A stretch of DNA of 5,714 nucleotides. Source: Acidimicrobiia bacterium UBA4744 (GTDB lineage: Bacteria; Actinomycetota; Acidimicrobiia; Spongiisociales; UBA4744). Position numbers and translations under genes: made by a program. Positions 1 to 5,221 of the stretch are shown here, piece by piece; the first letter of the stretch is position 1; each line of letters begins with the position of its first letter. The stretch is taken from the NCBI GenBank assembly GCA_002403855.1, contig DHIO01000053.1:1-5714 (forward strand), in the 5' to 3' direction. Below the pieces are notes generated by a model. It was given only the letters and a program-made list of their open reading frames with translations, had not been told where the DNA came from and did not search any database.

Positions 1-22
1 GCCGTCCATCAGGTGCCCGTAG
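1..22 (-). pseudogene. Possible remnant of a second integrase gene, or contig-edge repeat
   Basis: These 22 bases are identical to 3330-3351, which lies inside the integrase gene. Read on the minus strand they encode Y-G-H-L-M-D-G, the segment carrying the nucleophilic tyrosine of tyrosine recombinases. To the right of base 22 the identity stops at once: the minus-strand translation no longer resembles an integrase (it reads L-R-L-A-C-A before the tyrosine instead of the expected V-T-I-D-R). The stretch could be the cut end of another integrase gene running off the left edge, or a repeat at which an assembler ended a contig. The sequence alone cannot separate these. Confidence 0.4.
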
Positions 23-154
23 GCACAGGCCAGTCGCAGTGCCCATCTGGGCGACCCAGAATGCTTCCGAACCGGCAGATCAATCAACAAGTCTCTGCTC
101 TCAACTGCCGTCGACGTCGGTAGGGCGAATTGAGACGACGAGGAGTGGGCACTG

Positions 155-1012
155 ATGAACGAAGGGATCGTGGATCTGGCCGATGGCAGGAAGCTCGGCT
201 ACGCCTGGTACGGCTCCGCTGATGCGCCACCGGTCGTCTACTGCCATGGGTTTCCGGCCAACCGTCTTGAGTTCCAGTTGATAGAACCGGTTCTGGAGCG
301 TCGCGGGGTGGGGGCTCGGGTGGTGGTTCTTGACCGGCCTGGGTACGGGAAGTCCTCATTCCAGCCGAAGCGGACCTTGTTGGATTGGCCGGGTGACGTT
401 GCGGCGGCCGCCGACCTGTTGGGTCTCGATACCTTTGCGGTTGTCGGCGTGTCGGGTGGAGGCCCCTACGCGCTGGCGTGCGGGTATCTGCTTCCGGACC
501 GGGTGAGGCGTGTGGGTGTGGTGGTGGGCGTTGCGCCGCGGGAAGCGACCGGGATGGAGGAGGCGGCGTCGATCGACGGCCCGTCGGCAAATCGGCTGCT
601 TCGCCGGTTTCAGTTCGCGATGTCGGCCTACGCGTTCAAGAAGGGTCAGGAGGATCGTTTCGTCGAGCAAACCGTCGCCACGATGGGCGAGGCTGATCGC
701 GAGGTCCTGAATAGACCCGACGTGCGGCAGTGGTTCATAGAGATGACACGGGAGGCATTCGTTCAGGGCGGACGCGCTGCCACCCTGGAAGCCGGCCTCT
801 ATCGACGGTCCTGGGGGTTTGACCCCGCCCAGGTCAAGGTCGAGACCCATCTCTGGTTTGGCGGTATGGACAAGACGGTCCCCGCCTCGGCCGGACGGTG
901 GCTGGCCGATCGCATGATCGATCCTGAGATCGTGGTTTGGCCCCAGCACGGCCATCTGTCCTGGATGGTGGCCGACGAAGCAGCAGACGTCATTGCCTCG
1001 ACAACGGGTTAG
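155..1012 (+). CDS. Alpha/beta hydrolase
   Basis: A 285-residue protein of the alpha/beta hydrolase fold superfamily, of usual length for a single-domain soluble member. The oxyanion-hole motif HGFP is at residues 31-34, the LDRPGYGKS strand-loop at 59-67, and the nucleophile elbow G-V-S-G-G at 98-102 with S100 as nucleophile. The probable acid is D239 in GGMDKTVP, and the probable catalytic histidine is H267 in QHGHLSW near the C terminus. The triad is therefore complete. A helical cap lies between about residues 135 and 220. No signal peptide or membrane segment is seen, so it should be cytoplasmic. The ATG at 155 follows AGGAG at 141-145 with a 9-base gap, which supports this start. The substrate cannot be deduced: esterase, lipase, epoxide hydrolase or haloalkane dehalogenase-like activities all use this fold, and the serine nucleophile argues against the last two. 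No operon partner is evident; the next gene starts about 170 bases downstream. Confidence 0.88.
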   Translation: MNEGIVDLADGRKLGYAWYGSADAPPVVYCHGFPANRLEFQLIEPVLERRGVGARVVVLDRPGYGKSSFQPKRTLLDWPGDVAAAADLLGLDTFAVVGVSGGGPYALACGYLLPDRVRRVGVVVGVAPREATGMEEAASIDGPSANRLLRRFQFAMSAYAFKKGQEDRFVEQTVATMGEADREVLNRPDVRQWFIEMTREAFVQGGRAATLEAGLYRRSWGFDPAQVKVETHLWFGGMDKTVPASAGRWLADRMIDPEIVVWPQHGHLSWMVADEAADVIASTTG

Positions 1013-1184
1013 GTCTCACCCGCCTCAGGACCCGTCCGCGTAGCCTCTCACCATATTTTTCCAGGTGGACGCGTACGGACTCTTGCTCTGGCGAAGCAGC
1101 GCCGAGTGCCGGATGTGAGCGGAGGTTGGGACCTGTGGCCCTTCTCCGGTTTGCTGCGGTCAAGCGATGATTGCGTGAGATCGA

Positions 1185-1594
1185 ATGGAGGAGTCTGTGG
1201 TTGGCGACGAAAAGGTCGGCTCGGGTCTCGTGAACCCAAAGGTGAACATGCGGACGCTGCTGGCAGTGTTCTGGATATGTCACTTCATACTGTGGATCTT
1301 CGGGGATATGTTCACCCTGCTACAGGACATGGGAGAGCCTGCGACCGACACATCGATCCAATTCTTGGCGCCCACAACCGCCATTGTGCTGACTCTGATG
1401 GTCGTCCTGTGCCTGGTGGGGCGTCCCACCTACGCCCGGCTGGCCAACCTCATCATGGCTCCGTGTACCTGGTGTTCAACATTGTGTTCTTCGTCGACGC
1501 CACACAGGGCTGGGAGTACTACTTGGGGGCCTTTTACGTACTGTTCAACGTCCTGATCTTCTGGCGTGCATACAGGTGGCCTACCGTTGAGTAG
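1185..1594 (+). pseudogene. Small four-helix membrane protein (DUF6326-like), interrupted by a frameshift
   Basis: Two overlapping reading frames together make one coherent membrane protein of about 136 residues. The first frame (from ATG 1185) gives an N terminus with LVNPKVNMRTLL, TM1 at about residues 22-40, TM2 at about 60-79 and the start of TM3 (ARLANLIMA), then turns into Cys/Ser-rich nonsense ending at 1556. The second frame, shifted by minus one, continues from about 1460 with SVYLVFNIVFF (rest of TM3), a short loop, TM4 (YYLGAFYVLFNVLIFWRAY) and stops at 1592-1594. The composite fits a single missing base near 1458-1460, where GCN-TCC would read Ala-Ser. The pattern NPK near the start, four helices and an R..R.AN.I-type motif before TM3 recalls the DUF6326 family of unknown function; this is from memory, not a search. 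No slippery heptamer is present, so programmed frameshifting is unlikely. Either the gene is broken or the base is a sequence error. Confidence 0.62.
1187..1199 (+). promoter_or_regulatory. Ribosome binding site suggesting an alternative GTG start
   Basis: GGAGGAG at 1187-1193 is the best Shine-Dalgarno sequence in this neighbourhood. It overlaps the ATG at 1185 and lies 3-5 bases before an in-frame GTG at 1197. The membrane protein may therefore begin at GTG 1197 (four residues shorter), since no comparable site precedes ATG 1185. Confidence 0.4.
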
Positions 1595-1805
1595 GGCCGG
1601 AGCCGTCCTTGCGTCATACCGACTTGCCACCTATGAGGATGATCGCATCCGCATGCTCAAGTACTGGAAACCGATAGGAGCCTGAGCCACCCACGGTAGG
1701 TACTCAGGAAGGTGAGCGTCTCGCGCATCCGGTACACCCTCTCCTGGTGAGCCGGCCGGCGGCGCCCGCATGGACGACTTCGCTCGCAGGCTCGAGTGGC
1801 ACGAG

Positions 1806-1835
1806 TTGACGACACCCCACTCGAAGCGGCATCAT
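1806..1835 (+). promoter_or_regulatory. Candidate sigma70-type promoter of ppk2
   Basis: TTGACG at 1806-1811 matches the -35 consensus at five of six bases. CATCAT at 1830-1835 matches the -10 consensus at four of six, with an 18-base spacer. A start near 1842 would leave a leader of about 30 bases before ATG 1871. No other convincing signal was seen in the 276-base gap from 1595 to 1870, which holds only weak hairpins (GGATG/CATCC at 1637-1650 and CCTGAG/CTCAGG at 1681-1708) and no gene. Confidence 0.35.
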
Positions 1836-1870
1836 CAGATCTCAGGCCGTAGCCGATCGCGGGAGACCCT

Positions 1871-2737
1871 ATGGCAGACAAGAAAGACACGCAGAGCGAG
1901 GAAGAGGAGAAGGCGGGCATCTCCACCGACGTGAAGTCCGACGCAGAGCCGAAGGCGCGCAAGAGAATGCCGCGCAAGCTCTACGAGAGCGAGCTGATCC
2001 GGCTCCAGGAAGAGCTCGTGAAGCTCCAGTACTGGATCAAGGAGAAGGGCCTCAAGGTCGTTGTGCTGTTCGAAGGCCGGGATGCCGCCGGGAAGGGGGG
2101 CGTGATCAAGCGCATCACCGAGCGCACCAATCCCCGCATCGTCAAGGTGGTGGCTTTGGGTACCCCCAGCGATCGTGAAAAGACCCAGTGGTACTTCCAG
2201 CGTTACGTGGCGGAACTGCCCGCGGCAGGCGAGATGGTGCTCTTCGACCGAAGCTGGTACAACCGGGCAGGAGTCGAGCGGGTGATGGGCTTCTGCACCG
2301 AGGAGGAATACCGGGAGTTCTTGCGATCGGACCCTGAGTTCGAACGGATGCTGGTCAGGTCGGGGATCATCCTCCTCAAGTACTGGTTCTCGGTCAACGA
2401 CGAGGAACAGGAAAGCCGGTTCCAGAAGCGAATCAAGGATCCGCGCCGGAGATGGAAACTCAGCCCGATGGACATCGAATCCCGGAATCGGTGGCTCGAG
2501 TATTCAAGAGCCAAGGACACGATGTTTGCTCACACCGACATCAAACAGGCCCCATGGTATGTGGTGAATGCGGACGACAAACGACGGGCACGTCTCAACT
2601 GCATTTCACACTTGCTCTCCTCGATTCCCTATGAGGATCTCACTCCGGGAGAGATCGAGCTGCCGACCCGGCAGAGCGGCGTCGGCTACGTTCGTCCCCC
2701 CTTCGAAGACCAAACTTTCGTACCCGAGATCTATTAG
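1871..2737 (+). CDS. ppk2: Polyphosphate kinase 2 (PPK2 family)
   Basis: A 288-residue protein that transfers phosphate between inorganic polyphosphate and nucleotides; in this family the usual direction is making NTP from NDP, or NDP from NMP, at the expense of polyphosphate. Walker A is at residues 68-77 (EGRDAAGKGG), Walker B is the L-F-D-R-S-W-Y-N-R-A stretch at 124-133 followed by GVERVMGF, and the arginine/lysine-rich lid RIKDPRRRWKLSPMD is at 187-201. All family signatures are intact, and the length fits a single-domain PPK2; class I is the most likely subgroup, though this needs a tree. The first 34 residues are a charged, acidic-then-basic, probably disordered extension (E10-E13 followed by a K/R-rich patch) ahead of the conserved LYESELIRLQEELVKLQ helix. 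ATG 1871 is preceded by GGGAG at 1861-1865, a 5-base gap, which supports the start. It has no visible operon partner, and the enzyme should be cytosolic. Confidence 0.95.
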   Translation: MADKKDTQSEEEEKAGISTDVKSDAEPKARKRMPRKLYESELIRLQEELVKLQYWIKEKGLKVVVLFEGRDAAGKGGVIKRITERTNPRIVKVVALGTPSDREKTQWYFQRYVAELPAAGEMVLFDRSWYNRAGVERVMGFCTEEEYREFLRSDPEFERMLVRSGIILLKYWFSVNDEEQESRFQKRIKDPRRRWKLSPMDIESRNRWLEYSRAKDTMFAHTDIKQAPWYVVNADDKRRARLNCISHLLSSIPYEDLTPGEIELPTRQSGVGYVRPPFEDQTFVPEIY

Positions 2738-2993
2738 CGGCGAGCTTCGCCCGGGGCCGTTGAGCCGGCGAGAGGTCGTGGTGGTTGCGCGGGCGCGGCG
2801 GTAGCGGGACTGTGGTCTTTGAGTACCGATCTCGATGGGCCTCTGGTACCGAGCATCACCAGACGCCTGCAAGCTGAACCCACGATTGAGGACCCTGTCG
2901 GCCGCGGGCTACTCTCTTGCACTTCACCTTCTTGATGCTCACCCTCGTCGAGGTGCTGCTTCCCGGCGTCTATGCCTGCTCCAGCTCGATGGT
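2738..2993. other. Intergenic region between ppk2 and the tRNA genes
   Basis: No gene is supported here: the open frames crossing it lack ribosome binding sites and recognisable products. A short GGCGA-GCT-TCGCC hairpin (2739-2751) starts one base after the ppk2 stop codon but has no T-run, so it is at best a weak terminator. The right end runs into the tRNA-Gln promoter. Confidence 0.5.
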
Positions 2994-3022
2994 TTGCTTA
3001 GGTTTCGGCCCTTCTGTAGCGT
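2994..3022 (+). promoter_or_regulatory. Promoter of the tRNA-Gln/tRNA-Glu unit
   Basis: TTGCTT at 2994-2999 and TAGCGT at 3017-3022 are separated by exactly 17 bases. The second element keeps the three most important -10 positions (first T, second A, last T). Transcription would start at about 3028-3030, a few bases before the first tRNA nucleotide at 3033, which is a normal distance for a tRNA leader. Confidence 0.5.
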
Positions 3023-3032
3023 TAATGCCCCT

Positions 3033-3104
3033 TCGGGGGTGGTGTAATCGGCAACACGACAGGTTCTGGCCCTGTTATTGAGGGTTCGAGTCCTTCCCCC
3101 CGAG
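3033..3104 (+). tRNA. tRNA-Gln (anticodon CTG)
   Basis: The cloverleaf folds by hand. The acceptor stem TCGGGGG (3033-3039) pairs with CCCCCGA (3097-3103). The D arm is GTG/CAC with a GG-containing loop (3042-3057). The anticodon stem ACAGG/CCTGT encloses the loop TTCTGGC (3064-3070) with CTG at positions 34-36. A 4-base variable loop follows, then the T arm GAGGG/CCTTC around TTCGAGT with one G:U pair. The discriminator is G3104, and CCA is not encoded, as usual in actinobacteria. It reads CAG codons. It lies 21 bases upstream of tRNA-Glu and is probably cotranscribed with it. Confidence 0.93.
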
Positions 3105-3125
3105 CCGGGCGGCCGACGCCGCCAC

Positions 3126-3198
3126 GGCCCCGTCGTCTAGTGGCCTAGGACGCCGGCCTCTCAAGCCGGTAACGCCGGTTCGAATCCGGTCGGGGCTA
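3126..3198 (+). tRNA. tRNA-Glu (anticodon CTC), integration target
   Basis: Acceptor stem GGCCCCG (3126-3132) pairs with CGGGGCT (3191-3197), with a G:U pair at position 1:72 as I recall for other actinobacterial tRNA-Glu genes. The D arm is GTC/GAC around a GG-containing loop. The anticodon stem CCGGC/GCCGG encloses the loop CTCTCAA (3158-3164) with CTC at 34-36. The T arm GCCGG/CCGGT encloses TTCGAAT. The discriminator is A3198, with no encoded CCA. The gene is intact. The integrase gene begins its 3' end only 18 bases beyond, in convergent orientation, so this tRNA is the likely attachment gene. Confidence 0.95.
3174..3198 (+). other. Inferred attL (3' end of tRNA-Glu)
   Basis: Tyrosine integrases encoded beside a tRNA usually recombine within the T arm or anticodon arm of that tRNA, and the element restores the 3' end. 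The T arm and acceptor 3' strand of tRNA-Glu are therefore the predicted left attachment site. No second copy of this segment occurs elsewhere in the window, so attR must lie beyond 5714 and the core limits are not determined. This is inferred from gene order, not from a visible repeat. Confidence 0.4.
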
Positions 3199-3204
3199 CC
3201 CCGC

Positions 3205-3229
3205 GAAACCCCTGCTCAGCGGGGGTTTC
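3205..3229. terminator. Bidirectional terminator-like hairpin between tRNA-Glu and integrase
   Basis: GAAACCCC-TGC (3205-3215) pairs with GCG-GGGGTTTC (3219-3229): 11 pairs with one G:U and a three-base loop TCA at 3216-3218. The A3/T3 flanks inside the stem give a short T-tract in both directions, so it can end both the plus-strand tRNA transcript and the minus-strand integrase transcript. The loop TCA is, on the minus strand, the integrase stop codon TGA. Confidence 0.65.
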
Positions 3230-4355
3230 TGCGCGCCTGGAGGTCGACCGGTTGGGTGGCTTGGGCCACGCCTGGGCCACGAGCGGATTGGGCGATGGCA
3301 TCGAGACGCTCGGCGGTTTGGTCGTCGAGGCCGTCCATCAGGTGCCCGTAGCGGTCGATGGTGACCTGAATCGACGAATGCCCGAGCCGGGTCTGGATGG
3401 CCTTCGGGTGTTCGCCGGCGGCGATCAGCCACGAGGCGTGGGTGTGGCGCAGATCGTGGATCCGGCACGGGGCTCCGACCGACTCGGCCACTGCCCGTCG
3501 CCAGATCCTCCCGAAGGAACCCCGTCGCAGGAAACCGCCCCGGTCGGTGGTCCAGATCATCTGATCGACCGGCGGGTGTTGCCCGAGGTGGTTGGCGAGG
3601 GTATCGATGACCGCCTGGGGGAGGGCGATGGTCCGTTCGGAGGTCTTCGTTTTGGGGGTGCCGAGCCGGGGTGGCTGGCCGGAAGCCTCGACCAGCGCTG
3701 AGCGGACGGTGAGCCGGCGACGCAGCATGTCCACGTCGGTGATTCGCAGACCGGCCAATTCCCCCCAGCGAAGTCCGGTGTAGGCAGCCACGATGGCCAA
3801 CGATCCGTACCGTTCGGGAAGGGCTTGGGCGAGGGCTTGCACCTCGGAGGGGTTGAGGAGACGCATGTCCGATCGCCGAACCTGGGGGAGCCGTATCCCG
3901 TGGGCGGGGGAGGAGAGGATGCGTCGGTCCCGCACTGCTTGGTTGAGAGTGAGCCGGACCCAGCGCATGGTCTTGGTGACCGTCTCAGGGGCGTAGCCGG
4001 CGGCGGTGAGTTCGGCCATCATCCGCCTCAGTAGCTCGGGGGTGAGCTTCGACAACGTGACGTCTCCGATGAACGGGACGGCGCGTTGGTGGCACCGGCG
4101 GTCGGTTTCGATGGTGCGGGCGCTGAGATGGATCCTCCCGGCCAACAGCTGGGCGGAGTAGTCGACCCAGCGGATGTGCCCGTGGTCGGGATCGACCCAT
4201 TCACCCCGGTCGAGTTTCCCGAGGGCGGACCGGAGCCACCGCTCGGCGTCGATCTTGCGGTCGAAGCTCTTCGAATGAAACCGTCCATCTGGTCCCCGGT
4301 AGCGGGCCCGCCACGAAGCCGGCCGGTCGGGCCGGTGCTGGATGGAGCCCCTCAC
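3216..4355 (-). CDS. int: Tyrosine-type site-specific integrase
   Basis: A 379-residue phage-type tyrosine recombinase that should integrate and excise the element at tRNA-Glu. Domains are an N-terminal arm-binding segment (1 to about 57, with RARYRGPDGRFHSKSF and DAERWL), a SAM-like core-binding domain (about 62-150) and a catalytic domain (about 165-345). Catalytic residues seen are R196 (AYTGLRWGEL), the probable lysine K235 (GTPKTKTSERTI), H300 and R303 (HDLRHTH), H326 (RLGHSSIQ) and nucleophile Y336 (DRYGHLMDG). The set is complete, so it is probably active. The start is GTG at 4355: an in-frame TGA lies three codons upstream, and the N terminus matches the family pattern. No good Shine-Dalgarno is seen before it. 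No excisionase-like gene lies upstream. The stop codon falls in a hairpin loop beside the tRNA. Confidence 0.96.
   Translation of the reverse strand: MRGSIQHRPDRPASWRARYRGPDGRFHSKSFDRKIDAERWLRSALGKLDRGEWVDPDHGHIRWVDYSAQLLAGRIHLSARTIETDRRCHQRAVPFIGDVTLSKLTPELLRRMMAELTAAGYAPETVTKTMRWVRLTLNQAVRDRRILSSPAHGIRLPQVRRSDMRLLNPSEVQALAQALPERYGSLAIVAAYTGLRWGELAGLRITDVDMLRRRLTVRSALVEASGQPPRLGTPKTKTSERTIALPQAVIDTLANHLGQHPPVDQMIWTTDRGGFLRRGSFGRIWRRAVAESVGAPCRIHDLRHTHASWLIAAGEHPKAIQTRLGHSSIQVTIDRYGHLMDGLDDQTAERLDAIAQSARGPGVAQATQPVDLQARRNPR
3330..3351 (-). repeat. Second copy of the 22-base left-edge repeat
   Basis: This copy is in the integrase gene and encodes residues 336-342 (Y-G-H-L-M-D-G), including the nucleophile Y336. 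It is identical to bases 1-22, with no synonymous change, and in the same orientation. The match ends at base 23 against 3352. Confidence 0.85.
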
Positions 4356-4368
4356 TGGCCGTCATCCA

Positions 4369-4433
4369 GACTTGTAGTCCGGTGTTTTGACATCAACTAC
4401 CCCCACGTCGGCCTTCCGGTGGCGACTCTACAA
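4369..4433. repeat. Inverted repeats just upstream of the integrase start
   Basis: TTGTAG at 4372-4377 recurs inverted as CTACAA at 4428-4433, each next to an AGTC/GACT tract. A nested hairpin is formed by GTAGT (4374-4378) with ACTAC (4396-4400) and GGTGT (4381-4385) with ACATC (4390-4394), one G:U pair. They lie 14-78 bases upstream of the integrase GTG, where operator or integrase-binding sites would be expected. They are short, so the match may be partly chance. Confidence 0.3.
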
Positions 4434-4619
4434 CCGGGCGGTGACACCCATCGTCGGTCGCTCCTCGCTTGATCGTCCGATGGGACCCTTTCAAATCGTT
4501 GCCATTCCGGGGCCGTGACGCCGAAACACCCAGCTCGCGACTGCCGAAACCAGGGAAGGCGAGCCGGCCGGTCGGGTGGTTCTCGCACCGGGACTTGCGG
4601 GAGTCAGAGGGTTACGGAC

Positions 4620-4646
4620 ACTCAAATAACACTCGAATAACACTCA
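4620..4646. repeat. 11-base tandem repeats
   Basis: ACTCAAATAAC (4620-4630) is followed directly by ACTCGAATAAC (4631-4641), one base different, and then by a partial third copy ACTCA (4642-4646). The array is A/T-rich in a GC-rich setting. The 11-base period, about one helical turn, places each unit on the same DNA face, as in arrays bound by integrases, excisionases or replication initiators. No binding protein can be assigned from sequence. Confidence 0.6.
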
Positions 4647-4798
4647 GCTGAAAGGGTGGGAGAGTAGGGCTGGTCCATGATCGGACTATTGAGGGTCCCG
4701 AACCTCGAACTGACAGGGTCATCGACCAGATATCCGGTGTGTCCCCCAGCAGTCGCTTCAGGCCATCCACCCAAACTGTGCATGATGGAAGGGCGAGC

Positions 4799-4810
4799 CT
4801 GCCCGGGCAG
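4799..4810. repeat. 12-base perfect palindrome
   Basis: CTGCCCGGGCAG is self-complementary. The flanks GAGC (4795-4798) and GCTC (4814-4817) can add four pairs around a three-base bulge. No T-run follows, so it is not a typical terminator. In GC-rich DNA such palindromes are not rare, and its role is unknown. Confidence 0.35.
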
Positions 4811-5068
4811 CTGGCTCCTCGTCCAGCGCACTCCCAAACAGCCAAGAGAGGCAGCGAGATGCCGTGTGTCCCAACTCTCTCGCTCCTGACCAGAACATCC
4901 AAACAGATCACTCCGGTTGCGCACTCGACGGCTCAGACGGCTCTCCGAACGGGACAGATCAGCCAAGGGATCCCTGATCTTGACTCCGACTTCGAAAGGC
5001 CGGGTCAGAGACCACCAAGTAGCTCTCCGAGAACGTCACAACTTGACCTCCCGCAAAAGGAACACCCG

Positions 5069-5221
5069 ATGCAACACCACCAAACGATCCTGCAGCCCGA
5101 CCACCGGACCCGCCACACATCGTTGGCCCCCAGCGCGATACGCGCCAAGAACCCTTTCAACACCACACGCACGTGCAACAAGTTGCGGTCGGTTAACTGG
5201 TTAACCGGAGAGGTGAGGTGA
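5069..5221 (+). CDS. Small ORF, 50 residues, overlapping the SEC-C gene by one base
   Basis: The ATG at 5069 follows AAAGGAA (5056-5062) with a 6-base gap, a good ribosome binding site. The stop TGA (5219-5221) shares its A with the next ATG (TGATG), the usual sign of translational coupling. By hand count about 41 of 50 codons end in G or C, while first and second positions are near 50 percent, which is what a real gene in this genome should show. The product is basic and polar, His/Thr/Arg-rich at the start (MQHHQTILQPDHRTRHTS) and ending SVNWLTGEVR, with no membrane segment or known motif. I do not recognise it. It could be a leader peptide controlling the downstream gene, because its last codons run through the dyad and ribosome binding site of that gene, or simply a small unknown protein. 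Confidence 0.42.
   Translation: MQHHQTILQPDHRTRHTSLAPSAIRAKNPFNTTRTCNKLRSVNWLTGEVR
5175..5206. promoter_or_regulatory. Two adjacent dyads upstream of the SEC-C gene (candidate operator)
   Basis: Dyad 1 is GCAAC-AA-GTTGC (5175-5186). Dyad 2 is GTTAAC-based: CGGTTAAC-TG-GTTAACCG, which spans 5190-5207. Each has a two-base centre, and the centres are 18 bases apart. Dyad 2 ends at the first base of the Shine-Dalgarno GGAGAGG (5207-5213) of the SEC-C gene and also carries an in-frame TAA for that gene. As DNA it could be an operator for the N-terminal ribbon-helix-helix domain of the encoded protein. As RNA, dyad 2 has too small a loop to close completely but could still fold with a few pairs open. 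No matching -10/-35 pair was found around it. Confidence 0.5.

Larger units (their letters stand above)
4356..5068. other. Gene-poor region upstream of the integrase
   Basis: About 710 bases without a gene I can support. The open frames here have no recognisable product. The longest, a plus-strand frame from 4739 in phase with the small ORF at 5069, ends only about 61 percent of its codons in G or C before 5069, against about 82 percent after it (hand count), so the upstream part is probably not translated. A TTGACA at 4387-4392 has no matching -10. The region contains inverted repeats (4369-4433), 11-base tandem repeats (4620-4646) and a 12-base palindrome (4799-4810), described separately. 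It probably holds the integrase promoter, which I cannot place. Confidence 0.5.

Noticed and set aside
111..118. CGTCGACG palindrome upstream of the hydrolase as an operator
   Set aside because: Eight bases only, common by chance in GC-rich DNA, and not tied to a promoter.
356..955. Long minus-strand open frame opposite the hydrolase
   Set aside because: It mirrors a gene with a full catalytic triad in a GC-rich genome; the translation has no recognisable domain and no ribosome binding site.
1034..1080. GTCCG/CGGAC inverted repeat with an A/T-rich middle after the hydrolase as a terminator
   Set aside because: Five-pair stem with a loop of about 37 bases and the T-run inside the loop rather than after the stem.
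1449..1463. Programmed -1 ribosomal frameshift in the membrane protein gene
   Set aside because: No X-XXY-YYZ slippery heptamer or clear downstream stimulatory structure; a base deletion explains it more simply.
4387..4392. Perfect TTGACA -35 box on the plus strand
   Set aside because: No -10-like sequence at 16-19 bases downstream and no plus-strand gene follows.
4622..4966. Minus-strand 114-residue open frame as a possible excisionase
   Set aside because: No helix-turn-helix pattern, no ribosome binding site, composition unlike real genes here.
4739..5068. Upstream extension of the small ORF to a 160-residue product starting at GTG 4739 (or ATG 4859)
   Set aside because: Only about 61 percent of these codons end in G or C, the product is low-complexity, and the start signals are weak; only the part from 5069 has coding-like composition and a good ribosome binding site.
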